A stretch of DNA of 64,000 bases, from assembly GCA_008933995.1 (NCBI GenBank), contig WARS01000063.1:2128833-2192832 (forward strand), written 5' to 3'. Each line of letters opens with the position of its first letter. Position 1 is the stretch's first letter. The translations under genes were made by a program, and so were the position numbers. The DNA comes from Datnioides undecimradiatus (taxonomy: Eukaryota > Chordata > Actinopteri > Lobotiformes > Datnioididae). The notes under the pieces are model-generated. The model did not search any database. It saw nothing but the letters and a program-made list of their open reading frames with translations, and was not told where the DNA came from. Shown one piece after another: positions 47,815 through 60,418 of the stretch.

Positions 47815-48775
47815 AGAAAACCAGGATGCTGTTTGGAAAATGAGGACGCTTCTTTAGAAGAAAGGATGTTTGAGAGAAACAGTAAAGACGTTTTGTTGCA
47901 TGAGGGTGTTTCATGAAAATAAGGACACTGTTTGGAAAATGAGGACATTTTGGAAATCAGGGACTGTTTTTTGGTGCATTTGTGATGAAAGTGAGAGTGT
48001 ACTATGTATTTCTACAGACTTGGCATTGACAAACACATTTACCTCCCAGGACGTCCTGACGTCCTGACATGGACTGAAAAGCTCCAGTGGAAGCAAATCA
48101 CCTGTTTCCTCCTGGTGCGCCGCCGTCGGCATCGTGAACATGAGAGAAAACAGGGTTTGATTAGAAAGCAAGAAATTAATAATAGTTTAATTTGTTTAAC
48201 TGGTTAAAAGTGTCTGTTGTTCATACATCATTCATCATATTGATCCTGGCATCGCTCTGGAAAAGGCTCTACAGTCCGGTGCCAATGAAGACCCTTCACT
48301 CCCGTGGAGTCAAACCTGACCCAGGTCTAAATGCCGGTTACAGGCAAAAGCCCGACGTTAGTGGATGTTGTTGGTGTTTTGTGTCCAATGTGAAAGGGGC
48401 CGTATTTGTCTGCTCTGTGTGAATGCGAGTGAGGCCAGCAGGCAGCTCCACTCATCACAGCAGAATGAATACAGACCGTCGACGCATTGTTCAGTTGGCG
48501 GACTCTCCTGACGAGCGGCAGCCGCTGGCAGGGACATCAAATTGTCGCAGTTTGACCCAGCAGAGCGTCCTTGTTGATGTTTGTTGGGAGCGTGCGCCGA
48601 TGGAAACATCTTTGCGACAAAGAAGAGAAAGCAGAGACCTTTATGAGCCGGCGAACGTTGTTGGGCGAGCGAGGAACTTCCGTCACAGCGTCCTTGGGAA
48701 ATGAGACATCATTTGAAAGGAAGGACGTCTTTGGGAAGTGAGGACTCTTTTGGAAAGCGGAGATAATTCCCAATT
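47815..48775 (+). repeat. GGAAAATGAGGAC-type minisatellite blocks
   Basis: Block 47,815-47,970 holds repeated TTTGGAAAATGAGGAC-like units. A second block at 48,690-48,775 has GGGAAATGAGAC, GGGAAGTGAGGAC and TTTTGGAAAGCGGAG. Between them lies the first copy of a diverged duplication. Confidence 0.55.
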
Positions 48776-49120
48776 GATGTCGTACAGTGTGTTTGTCATA
48801 AAATAAAAAGACTGTGACTGGGCATTTTCAGCCCACAGACACACTGAAAGGCACATTTGTTCAGGACTTTCTAACATATTTAGCAGCGCTGTGTTTTTCT
48901 GTGTGTTAGTGTGCGTAAGTGCCAGCAGGCAGCTTCCCAGATCACAACAGAATGAATACAGATGGGCAGACACATTGTTTCCTTGGCAGACCGTCTCTGC
49001 AAGACAAACTCGATGAGTGGCAGATGCGTTCGGGGACATCCAACTGTCCCGGTTTGACCCGGCGGCGTGTCCTCGTTGAGTTAGCAGCAGGAGGCGCAGA
49101 CACTGTCAGCTGAGCTGAGT
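48419..49120. repeat. Diverged tandem duplication (two copies about 480 bp apart)
   Basis: Copy 1 (48,419-48,590) and copy 2 (48,900-49,090) share, in order, GCCAGCAGGCAGCT, ATCACA, CAGAATGAATACAGA, CATTGTT, GAGTGGCAG/GAGCGGCAG, GGGACATC and GTTTGACCC. Spacing is conserved. ORFs in both copies are short and differ, so the duplication is probably non-coding. Confidence 0.65.
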
Positions 49121-49129
49121 GAAGACAGC

Positions 49130-52100
49130 AAAGCGTCCTTGGGCAAGGCATTTACTCCCTTTACTCTACTTCCACATTGGCTGCAGAATACATGGGTTTA
49201 ATATGGTGTCCTTTTGTCCTTTGCACCGAGACAACAGTGAGGAGTCCAAGACAAGAAGCAGCAGTGACAAAGTGTTTCAGCAGATACAGTAATTATGACA
49301 GAAACAAACAGGAAGTCAAGCGTCAGGCTGTCGTAGAGTGGCTGTCTGTGCACAGAGGAGGTCAGGGTGGCTGAGTCAACACAACACTGGGCTTTAACAT
49401 GAGAGACTGCAGTTTCCAACCGACAGACTTTATTTAAAGCCACAGCTGTTCGTAATAACCAAAGCCATGTTGTTTCCTGATAAACCGAATTGTTTGTCGT
49501 GGACTGTTCCCATTGACCTCAACCAATCAGATGCACAAACCAAATAAAGTTGCAGTGGTGCAGCTTAATTTCAGCTCAGGTCTGTTGTTTGTTCAGACTT
49601 CAGAGAGGACAGCGTCCACATTAGCCTCTCAGGGAGCTGCTGCTGTTCATTTTCAAACAAACACCTGCTTTCCGCCGTCATCGCATGTTGCTGATTGGTC
49701 CAAACCACTGTGGTTTGGCCACAAACTCATAGCTTTAAGCCCGGTCAGATCGGTTTTTGGACAGCATGATCATGCAAATCCAGCATGAGATCAAGTCATG
49801 ATGTTTCCATGAAGCTAAGCAGCTTCTCTGTCTCAACCAAACCTTACTACAGCGCCATGACGTCAACAAACACATTTATTTCTCTTGGTGACCTTCCAAC
49901 ATCGCCAAAGGCTGCATCAGCTCAGACACACCGACCAATGCCCTGTTTCATCTTTAACATCTGGAGGACAAATTCACAAACAAAGCATTTCACATTCATT
50001 ATTTTGTTATTACAACCTTGTGATGCAGCATAAAGTAAATTGACTGCTGTGTCTCGTTAAACACACGACACAATCTTTAATCAAATTGAATTTTTTAATT
50101 AAAACTTCAGACCAAACCCAGATGAGGTAAATTAACCCGCAATAATCACAATGGATTTCCTTTGTTGTGCACGTAATTTATTGGCGTCTTCGACGTCTCT
50201 CAAGGTTTCTCGCCCTTTCAAACAAACGCAACGCGAACAGAGGTGCAGGGCGAAGCTGTGCAGAGCAGAACGAAGGCTGGTGATGTGTCTTCACAAGAGA
50301 AGAGAAGAGAAAGGTCTGCAGGGTGGAGAGAAGATGTAATCCAGGAGACTTTTCCTTTCTGCCACTTCTGAATTTGAGGAAACTTGTAGAAAATCGGTGC
50401 TCAACTGAGTTTCAAAGCAGCAGCTGGATGCAGCAAGCGAACTACACCTTACCGGAGCTGTGGGTTTAGTTGGTGTATGTGCGTCCCTCTTTGGAAAGGT
50501 TGAGGAGCTCTGAGAAGATCCACACCACATTTTATTGAAATGAATCAACCAAAGTGTTTCGTTGTCTAAGCAGGATGCCTGAAAGTGCTGTGGACCCCTG
50601 AACGATCTGGTCCAAACAGACCTGAGGATTATCAAACAGACACCCATTGAATACACAGGGCCACAGTATGGTTCACTGAGGGTTTTGAGGTTGTCCTGGT
50701 TGGACTTTAAGGTAAGGATGATGACCCACCATGAAATCAGTGCTGAGGTATTGAACCTAAGGCTAAATATGATTTGGGCCTGATTTCATTCCAGGGTCAG
50801 GTCTTGGTTACTGAAAACAAGGACTTTCTGTTTAAGCAGAGGCTGATCTGGTCTACCAACCTTAACCTGCTGCCATGACTTGGACCTGGACAACTGACAG
50901 AAACCGGATGGATGGAGTATCTACAGAAGAACCTGCAAAGCTGTCGATTGCAACTCCCATCTCCGTTAAAGGATGGTGCTTTCTCCATTGAGCTCTTCCC
51001 AAAGGTCGACAGAGGACATTCAGGTTTAACAAGTCTTTATCCTGAAGGTCTGACAGATTAACACCAGAACTGTGCTCACTGCTTCGACCGCCGGCAGGCT
51101 GAGGAATAACCATTTGACTGATTTTGTTTGTTTTAGATCTTTTACCGACATCGATCCGTGTAAACTCCAAATTACAACCTCCCCGCCTGAGACGCTTCTT
51201 CCCTCTTTTGTTCTCCGGCGGTTAATTTCTCTCGAGGACATCTTTCAAACAAGGGTATTGACTCTCTGATCTGATGATCACCACTCGTCTGTGTTAGCTC
51301 GCAGGCCTCCAGAGATCCAGCGCCTCTCAGTACATGAAACCCGGGTCACACCCTGTTTTTAATACACCACTTTGCCACAGTGTGATGTCTCCTCACTCCA
51401 CCGACTCTTCATTCTGCCTCCCTCACCGAGTTAAAGGTGTACTCGTGGGAAATCGCTCTGAATTACCATAACACACACCTCAATACGTCCACAGTCCAAC
51501 CGATCCAGCCCCGCAGCCTGTAATTCACTCCCGCCGGCCGCCAGGCTGAGTCATTACAGCTGCGATACGAAATTGGAATCCAGTGTTCGGCTTTAAAGGG
51601 TCAAAGCCATTGACTCTGTCCCTTAATACCAACCATTATCCCATCAACTCAGGACAACTGGGAATATACGGAGTGGAATAAGCCATTACTGCCTGTCTCC
51701 CCTGTGTGGGGCCCTCGTCTCTCTACTTGTCATTCACCATTGACGTTCTCCACCCCCTCACTCCCTGTGGTTTCCATCAGTACCCCCCCACCATCTTTAT
51801 TTCCTCTTTGGTATTTAGCTCTTTTACCCTGTTCTCTTTCTTACAGCAGCCAATAACCACATCGAGTCGTCTTGAAGAGTTACGCTCCTTTCAGGCTTTT
51901 TAGGACTCATGCTGATTTATAACGATCAGCTGATCCAATGCAGGTCATGGTTCCTCTGACAATATGACCTCTTGTGTAAGTTGCCATGCATAAGCCTTTG
52001 CTTTATGTCTTTTATTCTACAAATTTAGTCCTTAATACCGTGAGATTATTGAAATATGTTCATTAATAAAAGAAAAAAAAATTTAAAAAGTGAAAATATT

Positions 52101-53230
52101 ACAAAGTTTAATTGATAAAAAAGAAAGAAATTCGCATTTTTTCCTTTTTTTTAATGTTTTCCTGTTGTGCACGTCAGCTGGATGGAAACTTTGACCTAAT
52201 GTTTTTTCACAGATGTCCCAGAAATGCTAATTTTTTGACTGTGGGTCGAATAATTTCACCAAGTTGATGGTGTAGCTACTCCAAACGAGACACAATGAAG
52301 ATGTTTTTAAATGGTGTAACATCAGGCGATGTTGCTCACACAAACAAAGTGTTGGATCAGCTGAGACCGAATGTACGTCATCACAGTCTCCACCGCTGTC
52401 ACCATGCTTGCTGTTGCATTGATTAAAATCCATGCTAACGATGGTCGTATGTTGCTTTGATGTTTGCACCAATTGAAATTGATGTATTTGCTTTGGTCAG
52501 TGAGCCCTTAGTCTGTTCTGCGCTTCTCATTCTCTAAATTTGATGCTAGGTTAGGACGCACGTTCCTGATGATTGTGTCTTCGAGGATAACTCACCAGAT
52601 GTTTATTGAGGCAACAGCAGGAAATGCTGTTTTCAGTTTAGCTGTGGAGCTAACCTTGATGTTAGCAAAGCATTCATTCCTGTATGATTGTTTGGGCACC
52701 TGCAGGCTCCTCAAGCTTGACCAGCCTCGAACACGAACAGATCAGGTTGTGCAGCATCTCTGAGCAAACCAGGCGCTCACACGGTGTTTGGCGTCACCGA
52801 TGCATGCTGTGTGGCCGGACTCATTTCCTGTGTCGTGCCTGATTGGCCACCTGACCGACTTAGTCCCAAAGTGTGATGGAGATTCTCTGTGGATGCAAGG
52901 AGACATTTAGGCTTGATCAGGTTCATTGTCAATCACAGCGGGGGTCTCGTGGGTGAAGGAAGGTGTTGCTGGTGGATGAGTCACCCAGTGTGTGTTTGAG
53001 TTTGTGCCCGCGAGTGAGTCACCCAGCCGCTCAGCCTTTGTTAAAGTGATGAATGAGTCCGACCACGGTGGAGTTGTTTCTACACGGACGTCAGATGTTC
53101 GTCCCTGACTTCACAAATTAAGCTGCTGCGTCAGAAACCTGCAGGCATGACGGCTGAATTCCAACTGTTTAAATAGCTCTTTCAGCTTCAGAGAGTTTCA
53201 TAATGACCTTTACATTGCTTGATAACATCT
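49130..53230. other. Intergenic tract without recognisable gene
   Basis: No coding exon seen. 51,440-51,690 is complex sequence of conserved-element character (TGAGTCATTACAGCTG, CCTTAATACC, GGAATAAGCC). Confidence 0.4.
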
Positions 53231-53237
53231 AACGAGA

Positions 53238-53782
53238 ACACACACACACACACACACACACGCATTCTCATCCAGCCTTATTTAAATTCTGTATGTGACG
53301 TATTTTGGTACAGTTACCCCAGTTTTGCACAATCAGCCGTCTCCAGGTCCACCGGTGCAGGGACAGCGACGTGCTGAAGGGCAGAGCAGTCGCTGAGTTG
53401 CCATTTGGTTGCCAATTTATTTTTCCACACGTCACTTTTTCCATGAATGTCAATTAACCATCTGCTGCTGTGTGGACGTGCAGCAGTGACAGCGCTGACC
53501 CCCGGACTTGTTTATTTGGTTGAAAAGTTGATTCAGTGTTGGGGACATCGGCTCTCAGCGACGGTTGTTCACATAAAAACAGACTGAAAGGACTTTTCAG
53601 ATTCAAAAAACCAAAATAACCTGGAACAGGGATTCACACACACACACCTGCATAATTACTGAATCTTTGATTTGAGTCCATTCAGGGACCTTTGAATGTC
53701 ATTACTCATCTCGTTAGGCCTCACTTCCTGTTTACAGTCCCCAGAACAGAAAAACTGTTCCCCTGCTGAGTTCACTCACTCA

Positions 53783-53832
<50 letters not shown>

Positions 53833-53838
53833 CACACT
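53238..53838. repeat. (CA)n microsatellites
   Basis: Runs at 53238-53262 and 53781-53838, the latter about 27 units with one CG interruption. Confidence 0.95.
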
Positions 53839-53849
53839 TTAATGTGACA

Positions 53850-55900
53850 TCTCTTGTTGGTCTGGCATGACAGGGCTAGCTTATGGGGGCTAGTGGTAGC
53901 ATTAACGTCATTAACTGCCATCAGTGAGGCCGTTTATTGCTGTTTATCTTTATTTCTTTAGTTTTTGTCCATATAAACCTGCATGTTTGTTCATCATTCC
54001 TTAGAAATCTGCTCTCTGACAGGCAAATGATGCCATTTCATCAACGTTTCAGATCCGATTTTAGTTTCTCTACTGAAAACATTTGGTACAGCAAACAAGC
54101 TGGAGTGAATGAAATTCACAATTTCAATTATCATTTTATGGAACTCGCTGAAATATGAAATTTAAAATACTAACTTTGCATAATGTGTTCATGCTGTTTT
54201 TTATATGTTTTAATGACCTAAAATGACCCTGAACAGCCATTGGCTGCTCGCTGTAGCCTCAGTGTTCCCACTCAATGATCGCCTCAGGGTAACGACTTCC
54301 GACAGCCAAACTCCCTAAAACTCCAACTAAAAGTCTTCTGTGGGCAGTGTGGGAGGGAATAACTCTGTCTGTTTGTAAAACAGTGAGTATTTCTGTTCGG
54401 GTGTCGTGTTCTGCACAGCAACCGAGCTTCAGTCGCCTCTAATGAGAAAAACAAACATATAGTGGATGTTTCTGCTGAACCGATCACACCTGGAGCTGCC
54501 AGACGGGCTCCAGCGCAGAGTATTTGGATAGATGTCAGCTGGTCCAGACAGAAAGCATCAGTTCAGATAGCAAAGCCAGAAGTGGGTTAACGTGTTTCAC
54601 GTGAAACAAATGGATGAAGGTCGACTCTGCAGCTGCCGTCGCTCACAGGAAGTCAGCCCAACGTCTAAACTCTATTAAACCAAACCAAGTGATGCTGCAA
54701 ACTGGTGGGCAGAGACAAACAGGGCTATCAGGGGAGCTTATATTCAGAGTGGCACTAATGCCACAGTCAGGGGCAGGTGAGTGGTGAGAGCCAGGTGGAG
54801 ACAATCAAAGGGGCAGGAACAGGAAGTGGAACGAAATAAAACAGGAAATGCAAAGTGAACATTACTATCATCCCTATTTAAGCTCATTTAGTCATAAATA
54901 TTGATCAGATTGATGTCGAACGTCAGCAGAAGCGACTGTTAGTGGACGGATTTGATAAAAGAGACTCTTTTAGTGTCAAAATGAGTTAAACAAATGAGAA
55001 AAACTGAAACTTTTTAAATGATCTTTAGGCAAATTAAGTCTCCATAAAGGATGATGATTCTAAACATAACCATCTGGTGCAGAGCCAGAGCATATAATCC
55101 ATAACAAACATCAGTTACAAACAGCAGAGCTCAGATTCTCAGTTTGTCTCGAAACAACAGAACAAAAATAAACTTTCTTTGTTTTTTTCAAACACAAAAA
55201 CAGAACTGATGGCTCTGTATTCGTCGCGTGCTGCAGCCGATAGCGAACCAAACTGGAGCTCTTGGCTTGTTTGCACGATGCATATCAACACAAGCGAGTC
55301 AACCCGAACTCCGGTCGCCGTGGAGACCGGCGCGCTCTCTCTTACAGCTAATTAGGATCTGTTGAGAATAAATGAATTAGATCTGAAACGGCTACCATGC
55401 AAATGAACTCAAACACACACACACACACAGGCTCAGTCACACACAGTACAACACACAAACACTCCAACATGAGTTGATTCTCTATGCCTGTGAGGACCCG
55501 GGTACAGTCATGGTTTAACCCTAAAGGGCCAGTCTGTGTATTCTGCAGTTCACAATATGACTTGTAGGTTGATATAAAACATCCTGTGTGTTTGTGCTGT
55601 AACTGAAAGTGTAGAGTTGTGTTTACACATTAAAGTACAATCTTTTATTAACATCTAACAATATAATTAATACCTCATATTTTGCTGTTTTTCAGTGTTT
55701 TACTGCTTTTCAGTCACGTTGGGATCCACAGCACGTCATCAATTAATATATTTACACATGTACCATAATGGAAGAATTTAATTATGTTGTTTAATTATGT
55801 TCAGTGCAAAACAGGCTCTCTGAATAAAGCCGCCCTCCTTCGCCTGTTTCATAAGAGGTTGCTGGGATTTGCAGCACTTGAGAAACAGTGTCAGCATTTT
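53850..55900. other. Intergenic tract with LTR-like scrap and a regulatory-looking block
   Basis: 54,760-54,850 (CCAGGTGGAGACAATCAAAG, then GGAACAGGAAGTGG) resembles an LTR fragment. 55,314-55,404 holds an RFX X-box-like site, a TAATTAG site and a POU octamer. No gene is seen. Confidence 0.4.
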
Positions 55901-55911
55901 AATTTGATCAC

Positions 55912-55944
<33 letters not shown>

Positions 55945-55946
55945 TT
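55912..55946. repeat. (TA)n followed by T-run
   Basis: About seven TA units directly followed by some 20 T. Confidence 0.9.
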
Positions 55947-55949
55947 GGT

Positions 55950-58900
55950 GTGTTTTCGTGATTCAAAGTGGCAGAAGGAAAATGTGTAACTTTGATCAGC
56001 TGTTCTGGTTTGATGTTGGTTCATTAGCACCTTGGCAGAACTTGATGTTCTAGTTTATGGCTTTGTGTTTCTGAGCTGAAACTTTGGACCACTCTCTACT
56101 TTGAATAATAAAATAAACACATACATTCAACGACACATATGACGAACACTGTAAGAAAGAGTCCAGAGGCGGGTTTGTGCTTGAGAATAGTACATCTGTT
56201 GTTGGACACACGTAAAGGCCAACCGACTTTGTGCTAGGTTACAGTCTTTCACACAGCCAGTATTTACACAGAATATACAACATTACAGCCAAGTTACAAA
56301 GAAGTTTACATTCATGGTTGATAAAGGTCGAGCAGCATCTGCTTCCTTCCGTCACAAACCTCATCAGGAAATACATCATCAACGAGAAACTAAAAATCTG
56401 TTCAGGTCTCTTTTTTTGTCAAATAACAGAAAACACAAGGAGCATTTAAAGGTGTGTAAAGACAGTCTGACGCCATCTTGTTCACTCCCCATCCTCCAAA
56501 CTTGTCTCAGTATAGGCACAGATTACAGATACGCATGAAAAGTCACGTGTTGCTAGCGAGTGTTAATTAAGAGTTTGCACATACAAGATGTACAAAAGCC
56601 CGTTGAATGGCCTGCTGTTGACTTCACAACCTGTTGTGTCTTATGCCCACTTCCACACTCAGTAGCGAGTGAGCTAGCTAGTAAGTTAGCTTGCTCGTGT
56701 GTGTGCCCGGGATCAGGAAGTTACATTCAATTTAATTCCCATATACGGTGTTAATGACTCAAGGTGGCAGCACTTCTGCAGCCTTAAAAGGTCCGACACT
56801 GAGTCGTCATGTTCCCTCTCAGAGCTCGGTTGTTTTGCGCAAGCTAGGTTTGGTCAGTTTGGATGCACCTGTAAGAGCAGATTAGTTTATATCTTTATAT
56901 GATGGTAGGGTTTTGTTGTGACATCATGTGATTGCTAGCATGTCCAACTACACCAAACTCAACCTGACTTAAGATGTGATCAACCCAAGGCGCGTTTTGA
57001 AGCAAACGTCATTGTAAAATGACAAAAATAGCAGAGTTTCTCAGAAACAAAGCTGAAATACTCAAACCTGAACCTGTAGGGTTGTTATTATCCAGGAGAG
57101 TTTCTATGAGAAGGTGAAAATCTGGGTGTTTCCTCCAGTTTTCATGTCCACAGGGTTGTACCGCTGACTTTCTAATGAAGAACCAGACATTTCATAGCAC
57201 TTCTGCACTGATGACTCAACCGGGAGAGTTTCTGCCAGAGCCGTGAAGCGCTCGAATAAATGGGATTTCTACTTTCCGAACCCCGGACGACCAAAATAAC
57301 TCTTCAGCCCTGTATACGAGTGGACAGTGATGATTCCCTGCACTGCATTGTGGGATAGCTTGAGCAAACCAGGTGACGTCAAACCGTCTGAACCTCCATC
57401 TGAACTGCTTCCTCTTAAAGAATGACTCTGTCCAACTGTAAAATCAGGGACTGTACCTCAGGATGCTGCTGTCAAACTAAAGCACATTATGGTTTATTAT
57501 CATTATGTCTGATAGAGTCAGGTGTGTGAGTAAAACACATTTCAGTTGTTCTGTTGAAGTGTGGAAGGTTTTTTTTAGTTTGACAACATAATTGAGCAGC
57601 TGCTGTTTTGCAAAGTGAAACTGACATTTCTCTGAATTCCTCCTCAGCTCGTCCTCGGAGGAAGACGCCGTTTTCTGTCTTTTTTAAAGGCATGCAATCA
57701 CAGGGAAGAGGGAGCGCAGAGAGACGCCGAAACCAGGACGGAGACAAACAGCTGGTATGGTTCAGTGGGAGGGAACAGAGGGATTGTGGGATTGCGGGTC
57801 GGGCGAGGCAGTGACGGCTTAGTCCAAAACAAAAAAAGATTTCATCTGCGGAGCGTTTGATCCGCTCGTACGACTGGTGTGCGTCTGTCTGACTGTTTCG
57901 TAAAGCTTCGGTCTCTGATCACTCTCCTTTGTTTGTGGGCTCAGGCTGTAAACCCACAGCTGTAGCTCACATCATGCAAACTGTCTGCAGCTCGTTCAGC
58001 CGGCTGTGTTTACACCAGATGAAGGTGTTGACACAGGAACCTTCCAGGGGGGAGCCCAGGGTTGTAATCCCAATCAGCCAATGAAAGTTTAAGCACATAA
58101 TGAAACGACCTTCAGTAATAACATCATAAACAAAGGTTTAATCTGAATTGTGGGCTTGTGTGTGAAAACACTGGCACGCTCTCTCCTGAGCTGCACGGCC
58201 GGCGGCGCCGCTCTCGAAACTCCTCCCGATGCCCCCGTGAATCATCACAGACGGGTAACGAGCTCAGTCTGTCAGGCAGCACTGATGCATGATGGGATAG
58301 CAGGCGGCGTGGAGGACATAAAATCAGTAAGACTCACCAGAGGTGGAAATCTTTTCAGTGCCACCTGAAGTTTAGCGTCTACCTGGAGCAACAGGATGTT
58401 TCTGTTTAACGAGATGAACTGGAAGAAGTTGTGTTTTAGAGCAGACCATGTGGTCCAGCTTTAAGCGGGATGTACTTTGCTCATTTAGTGAACAAAGGGG
58501 GACAGCATCTCCTTTTACCCAACGCTCAAGCCTTCTGTACTGGGTGCAAACAAGGAACTTTTGACTGAAGGGGCGACGCTGACATTTTGATGGTTTGTTG
58601 GTTGGTGGTTACAGACCAGCCAATGGAAGAAGAAGAAAGACACCGGAGCAGCGTTTGGTCTTACTGGCCTGGTACTTCATGATGCTGCTTGTTGCTCGTA
58701 AACTGTAAAATGTAAATAATTTGTAGTCAGGCCTCCAAAATACTTAATCTACTGTGTTTTCGAGTTTCCCGATCATGTACCTGGAACCAGGATCAATGAG
58801 ACCCTGGTGAGGTGAAATTCAGATTCAAGGACTGATTGAACCTTTGACAATGGTCTTTTGATTGGCTGTTAGATGGACGTTCCCACGAGGTGCTGAGTGA

Positions 58901-60418
58901 TTTGTTTGATGGGTAATTTGGTTAATATTAATGCTGTGTGCACTTTTTGTGTGTTTCTGACTCTGGAGCCTAGGTTTAACCTTTCAGTCGTCTCGACTTG
59001 TCTGCCTGAAAGTCTCAGCTCAGGGCCATAAAGCCCCGCGATCAAATGAACCTCCTCGGTATGAAACCCCGCTTTAAACATTGATGAATTAGATTATTTA
59101 GGCTTGAAATGAACAATCATATTTAATGATCTTTTTATTTTTTCCCTATCTCATTATATGGAGCTGATTAATGTAATGAAGTGCAACTCAGTGAGTCGGC
59201 CGACCGTGCAGGCACCTATACTGATCCAGACTGAATCAGATTGATGTCACGACTCCGTCCTCGCTGACCTGACGTCAGGCGGAGCTCTGAGCAGCTGCAT
59301 CACCGACCGACATCCACAAAAACCGGAGAATTAAACAGAAAGAACATTCATGTGTTGAAACGCTCTCCGCTGCTTCAATCTAAACTGCAGCCTGTTCGTT
59401 TGAATCTCGCTCACGCTGAGACGTCTCACGCTGCCTCATTATCCCACATTTCACTCCCTCCCTTCCTCTCATCCCTTTATTTACCCATCTGCCCCGGCTC
59501 TCATCCTTTGCTCTCCGTCCTTCTGCTTAAAAACAAAGAAAGAAAGAAAGAAAAAAACCCAAATCATCGTTTTTAATCCCAGTCATTTGTATTTTGACCG
59601 TCTTAGTGTCTTTTCCGCCTCGCGCTCCCACATCAGGCTTGAATCCACATTAAAACACACGATTTAATTACGTAACAATGGCTGAGGTTTCACAAAGCTT
59701 GCATCATGCATCCTCGTCCTCCGCGTCTGAACTCAACAATCTTCCTTTTCGTTTCTTCAAACCTGACAAAATCTGTTTCTTAAAGTCATTGTCTCGTGGT
59801 TCCCAGCGGCGTCCTCCAGTGTCGTAAAAGGTTCGATCCGGACGTGTTTCGTGTCCCGGCGCCGCCTTTGTAAGCCACTCTGGGTTAAACGTACGAGCTA
59901 AATGCTTCACATGTGGAATGACGATGGAGTAAAGCCCTATTTTGACAAGATTTGCATTAAAGTCAGAAGTTTTCAGTTTCTCTGTCCGTGCCAGAATCGA
60001 GGAACCTTCAGACCTTCGTCACTTCGTCAGTGTCACAAATCCTTTATACGAACACGGATCCGCCGTCACGGTTAGCTCTGATTGGTTGGAGGAGGCCTTG
60101 ACTCATTCACCAGCTCTTCTTCTCCTCTCCTGTCAGTCTCCGTCCTCTAATCCCTGCTCGTCGACGCCTCCTCCTCTATTTCGGGCTTTCAAGAACTTTA
60201 ATCCTCCCCCCGTCGCCTCCCGCTCACTCCGTCGTTTCTGTTTCCTCTCACGTCTTCGTCTCCTCGCTCTTGTTTCTCTGGAATCTCGTTTTCTCCTCGC
60301 GTCTTTCGTCTCCTGGGAAACAAAAGATTTCATTTTCCGTCACGCTCCAACCTTTCCTTGTCTCCTCCTCTCACCTCCTCCCCCTCCCTCCCTCCTCACT
60401 TCCACCACCGTCAGACCT
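55950..60418. other. Intergenic tract, including the 3' flank of the Y2 receptor gene
   Basis: No coding exon seen. A CRE (TGACGTCA) lies at 57,374-57,381. The plus strand at 60,110-60,418 is CT-rich; it is the purine-rich 3' UTR of the receptor on the minus strand. No poly(A) site could be fixed. Confidence 0.4.
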
